From Micrococcaceae bacterium (GTDB taxonomy: Bacteria; Actinomycetota; Actinomycetes; Actinomycetales; Micrococcaceae), in the NCBI GenBank assembly GCA_025465475.1, contig JAODMR010000084.1, positions 1 to 64,000 of the forward strand: a DNA stretch of 64,000 nt, written 5' to 3'. The position numbers were made by a program, and so were the translations under genes. The first letter of the stretch is position 1. The number at the start of each line of letters is the position of its first letter. Positions 32,854 to 41,303 of the stretch are shown here, one piece after another. The notes under the pieces are model-generated. The model searched no databases, was not told where the DNA came from, and saw only the letters and a list, made by a program, of their open reading frames with translations.

Positions 32854-33885
32854 TCAGGTATCAGGCAACCCGGGCGGGTTGGTTTGCGGGGCATCAATGG
32901 CTTCGGCGGTCAGGTTCCACCTCTTCAGCACCTCGGCGTAGGTGCCGTTGTCGAACGCTTCCTGGAGAGCCAGTTGCAGGGCGGTTACCAGCCCGTTGTC
33001 CTTGGCAGTGGTGGCAGCAATTTCGGCCTTCAGGGGAAAGCCGCCGGACACCGTTCCCACGAGTTTGGTCCGGCCCGTGCTTGCGGCCTGATACGCACCC
33101 GTAGCGTTGGGCCCAAAGGTGAGGTCCGCCCGGCCCGACTGGATGGCCAGCGACGCTGCAGCTTCGTCATCGTAGTACTGGAAGGCCACGGCGGGAAGGC
33201 CGGCGGCGGTGTTGCCGGCGTCCCAGGCCAGGAGGATCTTCTCCTGGTTCGTGCCGGAGCCGACGATGATCCGCTTGCCGGCGACGTCGGGCGCAGCGGT
33301 GATGGACGCAATGTCGTTGCCTGCCTTGGCGTAGAAGCCCAGCACGTCATTGCGGTAGGTGGCGAAATCAAAAAGCTGCTTGCGTTTTTCGGTCACCGTG
33401 ACGTTGCTGAAAACCACGTCGTATTTGCCTGACTGCACGCCCAGTGGCCAGTCCGCCCAGGCTGTTTGCTGAAGCTCCAACGTCAGCCCTAGCCCGTCGG
33501 CAACAAGCTGGGCAATGTCCGGCTCACTGCCGATGATCGTGGTGTTGTCAGTGGCGGTGAAGCTGAGCGGAGGGTTTCCGGTGCCCGTTGTTGCGACCAG
33601 CAGACGGCCACTGGAGCGGATCTTTTCGGGCAATGCGGCCACCGCCGCCGAATTGCGCTGCGACCGCACCCGGTGTTGGTCAGGATCTAGGTTGAAGGAG
33701 GTACCCGTGCCGGCAGCCGTGCCGGTACCCGTCGCGGTACCGGGCACGGCATTGTCTGCGTTGGCTTTGGTGGCGGCAGGGTCTGCGCAGCCGCTCAGGG
33801 CAAGGGCAGCCAGCAAGGGCAGGCCCAGCAGGGCCCGGCGGGGAAGTTCGCGGGCGGGGCGGGAGGACGGATGATGTAAAGGCAT
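32854..33885 (-). CDS. Polar amino-acid-type ABC substrate-binding lipoprotein
   Basis: 343 residues with a lipobox (LALSGC, Cys33) and a Thr/Gly-rich linker (TATGTGTAAGTGTSF). The family-3 binding fold shows LLVATTGTGNPPLSFTATDN, IIGSEPDIAQLVADGLGL, YDVVFSNVTVTEKRKQLFDFATYRND, and IIVGSGTNQEKILLAWDAG. It is a paralogue of the 40299 protein; both share the SGTNQEKILLAW segment. It has no permease of its own here and probably docks on the permease at 38510. The ligand is unknown; it is likely an amino acid derivative. Confidence 0.88.
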   Translation of the reverse strand: MPLHHPSSRPARELPRRALLGLPLLAALALSGCADPAATKANADNAVPGTATGTGTAAGTGTSFNLDPDQHRVRSQRNSAAVAALPEKIRSSGRLLVATTGTGNPPLSFTATDNTTIIGSEPDIAQLVADGLGLTLELQQTAWADWPLGVQSGKYDVVFSNVTVTEKRKQLFDFATYRNDVLGFYAKAGNDIASITAAPDVAGKRIIVGSGTNQEKILLAWDAGNTAAGLPAVAFQYYDDEAAASLAIQSGRADLTFGPNATGAYQAASTGRTKLVGTVSGGFPLKAEIAATTAKDNGLVTALQLALQEAFDNGTYAEVLKRWNLTAEAIDAPQTNPPGLPDT

Positions 33886-33947
33886 GGCTGTCTTTCCGGA
33901 GAAGGTCTCCTGGTTGGGACGCGGGGGAATGTCTCGGTGGTGTTGGT

Positions 33948-34475
33948 TCAGCTGTTGCTCGGTTGGCCGGCGCTCGCGGGCAGGACCTTGTCGAAGGCCA
34001 ACTGGCCCAGGTCCTCCGGGTCAGCGGCGAGATCAAATTGGGGCTGGTAACCGCAGGCCAAATAGAGGGCGCGTGCCTCCGGTTGGCGGGGGCCGGTAGT
34101 GAGGTGCACGGCGGCATATCCCCGGCGCTTGGCCTCGGCTTCGAGCCGGTCCAGCACCAGGCGGGCCAGCCCTTGGCGCCGGTGCGTTGACGCGGTCCAG
34201 ATCCTTTTGAATTCAGCAGTCCGTGCATCCCAACGCCGGAATGCTCCACCGGCGACGCTGACGCCGTCAACCAGTACCAAAAGGACAGCACCGTTTGGCG
34301 GTTCAAATTCCGTCGCAGGATAGCGGTTCAGTTCCGCTTCCACCGATCCTGACTGGTTGCCATAGCGGTTGGTGTATTCCGCTGCCAGTTCGTCCAATAA
34401 GGGGCGAACGCGGGGGTCATGCAGCGGAACCTGCACCACCTGCCATTTGGCGGTTGTGGTTGCAGTGGAGGTCAT
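33948..34475 (-). CDS. GNAT family N-acetyltransferase
   Basis: 175 residues with the GNAT fold. The acetyl-CoA pyrophosphate loop is THRRQGLARLVLDRLEAEA, preceded by the NGAVLLVLVDGVSVAGGAFRRWDARTAEFKRIWTAS strands. GPRQPEARALYLACGYQ is the typical C-terminal helix. Its ATG overlaps the stop of the LLM monooxygenase gene (ATGA), so the two are made together. Acetylation of a substrate before or after monooxygenation is a possibility (compare YxeL with YxeK in B. subtilis). The substrate is inferred only. Confidence 0.85.
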   Translation of the reverse strand: MTSTATTTAKWQVVQVPLHDPRVRPLLDELAAEYTNRYGNQSGSVEAELNRYPATEFEPPNGAVLLVLVDGVSVAGGAFRRWDARTAEFKRIWTASTHRRQGLARLVLDRLEAEAKRRGYAAVHLTTGPRQPEARALYLACGYQPQFDLAADPEDLGQLAFDKVLPASAGQPSNS

Positions 34476-35656
34476 GCTGCCGGCTGCCCGGGAAAGGAAC
34501 GCTGCGCGCCCACCGCACCGGCGCCCGCCGCACCGGCGCCCGCCAGACCGGCGCCCGCCAGACCGACCGTAGCCTGCCGGTGGGCAAGCTCCTGTCGAAC
34601 CAACGGAATCACGTGGCGCCCAAAGTCGACCGCGTCGGGAAGGGTGTCGTATCCCCGCGCCGAAATGACGTCCACGCCCAGTTCAATGTGGTCCACGAGG
34701 GCTCGGGCAACTGTCTCCGGTGAGCCGACCAGCGCGGTTGAGTTGCCGCCACCGCCGGTCAACCCGGCCGTACGGGTCCAGATGGCCCCATGTCGGCTGC
34801 CTTCCCTGGCGATCCGAAGCAACCGCTGAGAACCGGCGTTTTCGGGTTGCGTCAGTGACCTGCGGTGCCGGGCGACGGCTGCACCGGAGCGAAGCCGCTC
34901 CTGAAGCACCGCCTCAATGCGGTGCGCCCTTTCCCAGGCCAAGTCATCGGTGCGGCCGAGGATGGGACGGAACGCCACCTGGATTTTGGGTGCGTCCGCG
35001 CGTCCAGCGACACGAGCGGCCTCCCTAACGGTGCCGATCTGCTCAGCGGTGTCCTCCAACGGTTCTCCCCAGAGCGCGTAGACGTCCGCCTCTGCCGCTC
35101 CGACACTGTAGGCGGCGGTGGAAGAACCTCCGAAGGAAATCACGGGCCGGGGGGATTGTGCGGGAAAGATTTCAGCCGCGAAGTCCTCGAACTGGTAGTG
35201 CTTGCCGGCGAAGCTGAACGCTTCCCGGGAGGTCCAGGCCTGCTTCACGATCTGCAGGTATTCCCGCGTCCGTGCATACCGTTCGTCTTTGGGCAGGTGG
35301 TCGCCTTCCGCTGCCTGGTCTGCATCCGTTCCCCCGGTAATAAAGTGGACGCTCACCCGCCCGCTGCTGGCCTGGTCCAATGTTGCGTAGGTGGTCGCAG
35401 CGAAGGTGGGGTAGGAGACGTTTGGTCGGTGTGCCACAACGAGTCCCAGGCGCTCCGTCCGGGCGGCGACGAAGGCCGCCGCCTGCGCCGGGTCGGGTGT
35501 GGCCGAGGAGTAGGCAAAAAGGACCTTGTCCCAGCCGTTGTCCTCGTGGGCTTTGGCCAGGCGCAGCGTGTAGTCGGGGTCAAAAGCCGGTCCGGACGGT
35601 GGGGTGGTTTCCGTACCGTCGTTCAGTCCTGCCATGCCCAGGAACTGGATAGTCAT
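34472..35656 (-). CDS. LLM class flavin-dependent monooxygenase (SsuD-like)
   Basis: 394 residues with the luciferase-like TIM barrel: FDPDYTLRLAKAHEDNGWDKVLFAYSSATPDPAQAAAFVAA, the HRPNVSYPTFAATTYATLDQASSGRVSVHFITGG flavin region, and FEDFAAEIFPAQSPRPVISFGGSS. These match alkanesulfonate-type monooxygenases, which use FMNH2 and O2 to cleave C-S bonds. The C-terminus carries a repeated Gly-Ala-Gly tail from 15-bp DNA repeats. It is coupled to the GNAT gene, and tandem GTGAC boxes lie upstream. The substrate is not determined. Confidence 0.88.
   Translation of the reverse strand: MTIQFLGMAGLNDGTETTPPSGPAFDPDYTLRLAKAHEDNGWDKVLFAYSSATPDPAQAAAFVAARTERLGLVVAHRPNVSYPTFAATTYATLDQASSGRVSVHFITGGTDADQAAEGDHLPKDERYARTREYLQIVKQAWTSREAFSFAGKHYQFEDFAAEIFPAQSPRPVISFGGSSTAAYSVGAAEADVYALWGEPLEDTAEQIGTVREAARVAGRADAPKIQVAFRPILGRTDDLAWERAHRIEAVLQERLRSGAAVARHRRSLTQPENAGSQRLLRIAREGSRHGAIWTRTAGLTGGGGNSTALVGSPETVARALVDHIELGVDVISARGYDTLPDAVDFGRHVIPLVRQELAHRQATVGLAGAGLAGAGAAGAGAVGAQRSFPGQPAA
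34516..34565. repeat. 15-bp tandem repeat, 3.3 copies, at the 3' end of the LLM gene
   Basis: Unit CACCGGCGCCCGCCG with first and last bases varying, at 34516, 34531, 34546 and partly at 34561. It encodes the in-frame AGAGL/AGAGA tail on the minus strand. Confidence 0.85.
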
Positions 35657-35781
35657 GTTGCACCTTCCTCGTTGCGAACCAGCGATGGTGACCCTGTCCG
35701 GGAGGATCCCGCTGCTCGGTCCATTGAACGTAGAAGCGCCGGGTGATGGGGGTCAATTGAGTGCGACTCGGGGGTTAACGG

Positions 35782-35811
35782 GCGGTCACGGGCGGTCACC
35801 GGACGTCACGG
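35782..35811 (-). promoter_or_regulatory. Three 10-bp-phased GTGAC boxes upstream of the LLM monooxygenase
   Basis: GTCAC on the plus strand (GTGAC in the sense of the gene) at 35785, 35795 and 35805, exactly 10 bp apart. They lie 129-154 bp before the LLM start and just past the SRPBCC stop. The face-of-helix phasing suggests cooperative binding by a direct-repeat-recognising regulator. Confidence 0.6.
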
Positions 35812-35821
35812 AACGCAGTAC

Positions 35822-36346
35822 TCAGGCCTGGGTTCCGGACGTGCGTTCGCAGACAAGCCGCAACGCCTCCAGCTCCTGCCGGCTGTTTTCTACGATGGTG
35901 TCCAGGACGGACGCCAGCACCGAAGGAGCCATGGCCGTGACCGTCAGCTGGTGCTGAAGTTCAACGGTGGCGACTCCGTCATTCCTGCTGATCTGCCAGT
36001 GGCCGGTGAGGGCGAGCAGGGGAGGTTGCAGGTCGGTGCGCTGGAACAACAGCCTGCGGCCGGACGGGTCGAACACGCGCCGGCACGTGCTGGCATGAAG
36101 GGTTCCGTCCACGACAGCAGATAGGCGCAGCACGTGGTCGCGGTCCGTCCCGCTGATCCGCTCAGCGTAGGCCGTTACCCCCTTCAGTTCCGGCCAATGC
36201 GAGAGGTCCCGGAGTGCGCCGAAAATAGCGGCGTCGAAGGCCTTGATCGTTACCGAGTGGCTGACCTCGTAGCGGCCGGCTAAAGCAGGCGGAGGGGCTG
36301 CCCGGGCTGGCGACGGGGCGGTCGACCCGCCAGAAGGGTGGTTCAT
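35822..36346 (-). CDS. SRPBCC-fold (START-like) protein
   Basis: 174 residues. A Pro/Ala-rich start is followed by YEVSHSVTIKAFDAAIFGALRDLSHWPELKGVTAYAERISG and later LTGHWQISRNDGVATVELQHQLTVTAM, the pattern of polyketide-cyclase/SRPBCC proteins with a hydrophobic cavity. It begins 3 nt after the FAD protein stops. Its strong GAGGAGG site lies within the end of that gene, so the two are tightly coupled. Its role is unknown; binding the product or substrate of the FAD protein is possible. Confidence 0.75.
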   Translation of the reverse strand: MNHPSGGSTAPSPARAAPPPALAGRYEVSHSVTIKAFDAAIFGALRDLSHWPELKGVTAYAERISGTDRDHVLRLSAVVDGTLHASTCRRVFDPSGRRLLFQRTDLQPPLLALTGHWQISRNDGVATVELQHQLTVTAMAPSVLASVLDTIVENSRQELEALRLVCERTSGTQA

Positions 36347-36349
36347 GCC

Positions 36350-38269
36350 CTATTCCTCCTCTGGTGCGGACATCGCCGGCTGCCGCGTCCGGTTGGCGAG
36401 GACCAGGAGCCGGCGGGCGAGCGCATCGTTTTCCCGAAAGGGTGCGGCATTGGTGCCGGGTCGGGCGAAAGCCCCGGACGCCCATCCCGAGGTGCCCGGC
36501 CCCACGGCGAACAGTCCCGGCACCTGATCTCCCATCGCGTCCAGCAGGGCGTTGTCGCCGTCGACCAGCAACCGCCCGGTGGATTGCAGGCCGTCCACGG
36601 TGAGCAGCAGCTGCTCCTGGCCCAACCCCGAGGAATGGAGTCGGTGCAACAGCGGGTTCGCTGTCCCCGCCAGGGCCGGAGCCGGCAACCGCGCTTCGAT
36701 CAGGACCGGCGACGTGACGGACGGGCCACCCTGGCCGGAGCAAGCGGTAAAGCACCCGGCCTGTTCATCCACGTCCACGATTAACCCCGGTCCCAGGAAG
36801 GAGAGCAACCCGGCGCGGTGCAGGGCAAGCATTTGCCTGAGCCGCTGCGGCGGAGGACCGGAATCAACAAAGCTGAAGAACCCGTGCCACCAACCTTGCA
36901 CGATCCGCTGTGACCGGGCATTCAGTTGTTCCGGAAGGACCAGCCGGCCCAACTCCATATAGGTGCCCAGCAAGCCCAGGAAGAGCGCGAGGGATTCCGA
37001 GTGATCAGGACCCGTCCGCAGCAGCAGGTCCTGCTCAATGTGGCTGATTACCGCCTGTTGGACGGCGGTTGAGTCGGAGAAGCTCCTGCCGTTTAAAGGC
37101 TGGTCGAGGGTCTCCAGGTTCAGGTGCAGGAAGGAGTCCGGTACAGCGTCGGCCACCAGCCGTTCGCGTTCCCCGCTGTACCAGTCCAGGTCCGCGAACC
37201 GGGCGGAGAAGTCCTGCCAGCTGGCGTTCATGACATGGGGGCGGGCGGCAAACAGCTCCTGGTAGTAGGCGTATGCCAGGTCCTTTGCGATCAACGGCCA
37301 CAGGTGGGCCATGAAGTCCAACTCCCCATTGGCTTGCAGGAGTGCGGCGACGGCCGGTGGAGTGAGGAACCGGGGTGTGGTGTGGGACAGGCCGCGCAGC
37401 GTGGCCGAGACTTTGGAGTGGTAGGGGACGCCCCGCCGGGAGCCGGCCCAGAGGTGGGGCTCCCGGCCGGAGGGCAGGTAGCGCAGGCCACCGGCCGACT
37501 CCACGAACCGGCCACCCCTGCCCTCCATCAGGATCACCAACAAGTCAACGAAGGCCAGTCCCATCCCGCTGACGATGACGTCCTGTCCGGCAGGAACGGC
37601 CGCATAGTCGACGTCGGCGGTGTAGCTGGGCGGAATGTGGACAGCGCCGTGGCGGGCAGCGAAATCGGACCAGGCCACTGAAGTGCCCTCGGGCCGGGCG
37701 TCGGTGTGACCGATGGCCACCACCAGTAAATCGGCGTCCAGGGCTTCCCCACCCGCTAGCCGTAGTCGGAAGCCGGCTCCCGTCCGCTCGACGTCGATGG
37801 CGGTGTCCCGGTGAACCGTCACGGTCGCTTTCGGCTGCAGACGGCGAACGGCGCGGCAAAAGAACCACTCCAGGTAGCGGCTGTGCAGTTGCCGGGTCGG
37901 AAATGTCCCCGGTTGCAGGGAACGCAACTGCTCGTGCAGGTGGCGGGGCATGTCCGGCGCATCAGCCACGGATCCATCCAGGACGGCCTTGGCCCATTCG
38001 AACAGGCTGGGTCCGGGGTCGGATGGACCATCACATTGAACAGACGCATCAGTAAACATGGTGACGTCGGCGGCTGTCGAGTTCAGCAGAAGCCCCGGGT
38101 CCTGATCGAGCCGCCAAATGCGGCCGGACCCCGGCCGGTGAGGTTCCACCACATGAATGTCCAGCGGGCCGGCATGGATTGCCTCCCGGTTCGCTGCCAG
38201 CCGCTCCAACAGTCCGGCCGTGCGTGGACCACCGCCAACGAAGACCATTGACGGGGGTTGTTCTGGCAC
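36350..38269 (-). CDS. FAD/NAD(P)-binding protein (NAD_binding_9 / HI0933-like)
   Basis: 639 residues from a GTG at 38269 placed 6 nt after CAGGAG; an ATG at 38305 lacks such a site. The N-terminal dinucleotide fold is MVFVGGGPRTAGLLERLAAN. It is followed by FAD contacts (GRIWRLDQDPGLLLNSTAADVTMF), the LLVVAIGHTDARPEG strand, and a C-terminal AVGPGTSGWASGAFARPGTNAAPF. The family resembles flavoprotein N-hydroxylases of unknown substrate. It is coupled to the SRPBCC gene and divergent from the ABC permease. GTGAC boxes lie 80-105 bp upstream. Confidence 0.82.
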   Translation of the reverse strand: MPEQPPSMVFVGGGPRTAGLLERLAANREAIHAGPLDIHVVEPHRPGSGRIWRLDQDPGLLLNSTAADVTMFTDASVQCDGPSDPGPSLFEWAKAVLDGSVADAPDMPRHLHEQLRSLQPGTFPTRQLHSRYLEWFFCRAVRRLQPKATVTVHRDTAIDVERTGAGFRLRLAGGEALDADLLVVAIGHTDARPEGTSVAWSDFAARHGAVHIPPSYTADVDYAAVPAGQDVIVSGMGLAFVDLLVILMEGRGGRFVESAGGLRYLPSGREPHLWAGSRRGVPYHSKVSATLRGLSHTTPRFLTPPAVAALLQANGELDFMAHLWPLIAKDLAYAYYQELFAARPHVMNASWQDFSARFADLDWYSGERERLVADAVPDSFLHLNLETLDQPLNGRSFSDSTAVQQAVISHIEQDLLLRTGPDHSESLALFLGLLGTYMELGRLVLPEQLNARSQRIVQGWWHGFFSFVDSGPPPQRLRQMLALHRAGLLSFLGPGLIVDVDEQAGCFTACSGQGGPSVTSPVLIEARLPAPALAGTANPLLHRLHSSGLGQEQLLLTVDGLQSTGRLLVDGDNALLDAMGDQVPGLFAVGPGTSGWASGAFARPGTNAAPFRENDALARRLLVLANRTRQPAMSAPEEE

Positions 38270-38350
38270 GGCTGCTCCTGATCGTGGCTGGCTGGAAGCC
38301 CTCATGCTAGGTGGCGGGCGACGGGCCGGTCGACCAGGCGGTAACCCCCG

Positions 38351-38374
38351 GTCACGACGCGTCACATGGGGTCA
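38351..38374 (-). promoter_or_regulatory. 10-bp-phased GTGAC boxes upstream of the FAD protein gene
   Basis: GTCAC at 38351 and 38361 and GTCA at 38371 on the plus strand, that is GTGAC in the sense of the minus-strand FAD gene, in exact 10-bp steps. Confidence 0.55.
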
Positions 38375-38395
38375 AAAAAAGAAAGAAACCGTCTT

Positions 38396-38422
38396 GTGAC
38401 GGCAGAAGTAGCCCGGTGACGG
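38396..38422 (+). promoter_or_regulatory. GTGACGG boxes upstream of the ABC permease
   Basis: GTGACGG at 38396-38402 and 38416-38422, 20 bp apart (two helical turns), 88-114 bp before the permease ATG. They share the 240-bp divergent region with the boxes for the FAD gene. Confidence 0.55.
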
Positions 38423-38509
38423 AATGCAACAGGCAACTTTTGATCGTCAGAATCGCGCCCTTAGATTTGCAGCCACCAGGCAGGTTTCCACGGCGAGGAG
38501 CAGGACGTC

Positions 38510-39493
38510 ATGAGTTCAACAGCAACCAGAGCATTGCTTCCACCCGGCGCGCAGGGCCCTCCACCGGCTGCCGCGGACGCGGTCCCTCGTTATTCGCAGT
38601 ACCACCTTGTCGGGTCCCGGCATCCGTGGCGTTGGGCCGGCACTGCCCTGGTTGCGTTGCTGGTCATCGGCGTCGCGTGGTCGCTTATCACCAATCCCCG
38701 GTGGGAGTGGGCAGTGGTGGGCCAATGGTTCACCGCCCAGTCGGTCCTCCACGGATTGGGAGAGACGCTCCGGCTGACGGCAATTTCCGGAATTCTGGGG
38801 TTCGTCCTCGGCTTCCTTCTGGCCTTGATGCGGCTGTCCGGCTCGCCCCTCCTGGTGGCCGTGTCCTGGACCTTCTCCTGGATTTTCCGTTCCACGCCGC
38901 TGCTGGTGCAGATGCTCCTTTGGTACAACCTGGGGTACCTCTACGAAAAAGTCAGCGTGGGGATCCCCTTCACGGACGTTCGGTTCTTCGAGGTCCCCAC
39001 GACCACCCTGATCAGCCAGTTCGCTGCTGCGGTACTTGGGCTGACGCTCAATCAGGCGGCCTATTCGGCCGAAATCATCCGAGGCGGCATCCTGTCCGTG
39101 GACCAGGGCCAACTGGAGGCGGCAGCGGCGCTGGGCATTCCGGCATGGCGTCGGTCCACCGGCATCGTCCTTCCTCAGGCCATGCGCGCTATCCTGCCCA
39201 CCGCCTTCAACGAAATTATCGGGTTGGTTAAGGGCACGTCAATCGTGTACGTCCTGGCGTACTCCGAGCTGTTCTACACCGTGCAGGTCATCTACAACCG
39301 GACCCAGCAGGTGCTTCCCCTGCTCCTGGTTGCCACGCTCTGGTACGTCGTCATTACCTCGGTGCTCAGCGTCTTCCAGTACTACATCGAACGGTATTAC
39401 GCGAAGGGGGCAGTGCGCACCCTGCCGCTGACACCCCTGCAGAAGGCCAGGAAATATCTGTCAACCCATGCTGCAGGAAAGGTGACCCGATGA
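38510..39493 (+). CDS. Amino-acid-type ABC transporter permease (HisM family)
   Basis: 327 residues with a hydrophilic start, then five or six membrane segments. The family signature is clear: [54 protein letters not shown], and the EAA loop [37 protein letters not shown]. It is probably a homodimer, since no second permease is present. The next gene overlaps by 4 nt. It would serve both binding proteins (32854 and 40299). Confidence 0.93.
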   Translation: MSSTATRALLPPGAQGPPPAAADAVPRYSQYHLVGSRHPWRWAGTALVALLVIGVAWSLITNPRWEWAVVGQWFTAQSVLHGLGETLRLTAISGILGFVLGFLLALMRLSGSPLLVAVSWTFSWIFRSTPLLVQMLLWYNLGYLYEKVSVGIPFTDVRFFEVPTTTLISQFAAAVLGLTLNQAAYSAEIIRGGILSVDQGQLEAAAALGIPAWRRSTGIVLPQAMRAILPTAFNEIIGLVKGTSIVYVLAYSELFYTVQVIYNRTQQVLPLLLVATLWYVVITSVLSVFQYYIERYYAKGAVRTLPLTPLQKARKYLSTHAAGKVTR

Positions 39494-40287
39494 GCCGGCC
39501 CGCCCAGACGAGGGGTCTCGTTGAGATCACCGACGTCCGCAAGTCCTTCGGCACCGTTGAGGTACTGCACGGCATCACCCTCACCGTTCAGCCGGGGGAG
39601 GTCACGGTCATCGTCGGACCATCAGGGTCAGGCAAGTCGACCCTGCTGCGCACCATCAACCATCTGGAGAAGGTCGACGGCGGATTCATCGCCATCGACG
39701 GTTCCTTGATTGGCTACCGCGGAAAGGGCACCAAACTGCACGAGCTGCCGGAACGGGAAATTCTCAAGCAGCGCACCGAGATCGGCATGGTCTTCCAGAA
39801 CTTTAATTTGTTCCCTCACTTCACCGCTCTGGAAAACGTCACCGAAGCTCCCGTGGTGGCGCAGGGCCGGTCACGGACCGAGGCACGGAAACTCGGGCTG
39901 GAATTGCTAGACCGGGTGGGACTGAAGGACCGCGCCAACGCCTACCCCCGTCAGCTCTCGGGTGGGCAGCAGCAACGGGTGGCCATTGCGCGGGCCCTGG
40001 CGCTCGAACCCAAAGTGCTGCTCTTTGACGAGCCCACCTCGGCCCTTGACCCCGAGCTGGTCAATGAGGTCCTTGACGTCATGCGGGAGCTGACCGAGTC
40101 CGGGACCACCCTGCTCATCGTCACCCACGAAATGGCGTTCGCCCGCGACGTCGCCGACCGGGTGATCTTCATGGACCAGGGACGCATCGTCGAACAGGGC
40201 ACCCCGCAGGAACTGTTCAGCAACCCCCAGGAGGAACGGACCCGTGCCTTCCTGTCCAAAATCCTCGAACCCGCATTCAACATTTAA
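39490..40287 (+). CDS. Amino-acid-type ABC transporter ATP-binding protein
   Basis: 265 residues with complete ATPase motifs: Walker [11 protein letters not shown]-loop [18 protein letters not shown], signature [15 protein letters not shown], Walker [17 protein letters not shown], and the switch His in [14 protein letters not shown]. It closely matches GlnQ/HisP-type subunits of polar amino acid importers. It overlaps the permease by 4 nt and is followed after 11 nt by the binding protein. Confidence 0.95.
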   Translation: MSRPAQTRGLVEITDVRKSFGTVEVLHGITLTVQPGEVTVIVGPSGSGKSTLLRTINHLEKVDGGFIAIDGSLIGYRGKGTKLHELPEREILKQRTEIGMVFQNFNLFPHFTALENVTEAPVVAQGRSRTEARKLGLELLDRVGLKDRANAYPRQLSGGQQQRVAIARALALEPKVLLFDEPTSALDPELVNEVLDVMRELTESGTTLLIVTHEMAFARDVADRVIFMDQGRIVEQGTPQELFSNPQEERTRAFLSKILEPAFNI

Positions 40288-40298
40288 GGACCACCCCC

Positions 40299-41303
40299 AT
40301 GGCACCGCTAGCGCCTCGACGCTTCCGCAGCACCGTTCCTGCCCTTCTTGCCCTTAGCGCCGTCGTCGGTTCCGCCACCCTGACGGGCTGCTCGGACCCT
40401 TCAGCAGCTGCCTCTGTCGGCGGGGCGGAAACCTCCGCAGCCGGCAACGGCATCATCTACAACACCTCCCCCGACCAGCAGCGCATCCGGGCGGACAAAG
40501 ACCCGGCGTTGGCCGCGGAGGTGCCCGACCTGATCAGCAAGGACGGGAAGCTGACCGTCGCCACTACGGCGGGGTCCGTTCCGCTGTCCTTCCACGCAAC
40601 AGACGACAAAACGCCCATTGGCTCGGAACTGGACCTCGCCCAACTCGTCGCTGACAAACTCGGCCTGGCACTGGACGTGCAGGTCACGTCCTGGGAAAAC
40701 TGGCCGCTGAAAACCCAGTCCGGCGACTTCGAGGCCGTGTTCTCCAATGTGGGCATCAACGCCGACCGGGTGAAACTCTTCGATTTCGCCAGCTACCGTG
40801 CCGCCTACATGGGCTTCGAAGCCAAGAAGAGCTCCAGCTATGACATCAAGGCCGCTGACGACATTTCCGGGCTGAAGGTTTCCGTGGGCTCGGGCACCAA
40901 CCAGGAAAAAATTCTGCTGGCCTGGAACAAGGAACTCGAAGGCAAGGGGAAGGCGCCGGCCGAACTGCAGTACTACTCGTCCGAGGCAGACACCATCCTG
41001 GCGCTATCCTCCGGCCGGACAGACCTCAACATCGGCCCCTACCCGTCGGCCGTCTACCGGCAGAACACCCGCAACGACCTGAAAGTGGTGGGCAAGGTTA
41101 ACGCAGGCTGGCCGAACGAGACGCTCGTGGCCGCCACCACCTTGAAGGGCAACGGCCTGGCACCGGTCCTCACCGATGCGTTGAACTCCGCGATCGAGGA
41201 CGGATCCTACGGAAAGGTACTGGAACGCTGGGGCCTGTCAGAAGAAGCCATCCCCTCCTCGACAACAGTCACCGAGGCCACCTTCCCGGGCGGCACGAAG
41301 TGA
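40299..41303 (+). CDS. ABC transporter substrate-binding lipoprotein (polar amino acid type)
   Basis: 334 residues with a lipobox (TLTGC, Cys30) and the family-3 fold: LTVATTAGSVPLSFHATDDKTPIGSELDLAQLVADKLGL, DFEAVFSNVGINADRVKLFDFASYRA, and VSVGSGTNQEKILLAWNKELEG. It is a paralogue of the 32854 protein, both keeping SGTNQEKILLAW and the YY(D/S)xEA segment. Its gene follows the ATPase, and its stop overlaps the DUF1684 start (GTGA). The ligand is unknown. Confidence 0.92.
   Translation: MAPLAPRRFRSTVPALLALSAVVGSATLTGCSDPSAAASVGGAETSAAGNGIIYNTSPDQQRIRADKDPALAAEVPDLISKDGKLTVATTAGSVPLSFHATDDKTPIGSELDLAQLVADKLGLALDVQVTSWENWPLKTQSGDFEAVFSNVGINADRVKLFDFASYRAAYMGFEAKKSSSYDIKAADDISGLKVSVGSGTNQEKILLAWNKELEGKGKAPAELQYYSSEADTILALSSGRTDLNIGPYPSAVYRQNTRNDLKVVGKVNAGWPNETLVAATTLKGNGLAPVLTDALNSAIEDGSYGKVLERWGLSEEAIPSSTTVTEATFPGGTK

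Noticed and set aside
35657-35781. SAM or other sulfur riboswitch before the SsuD-like gene
   Set aside because: I saw no SAM-type core sequence or multi-stem junction. Only the GTGAC boxes stand out in the region.
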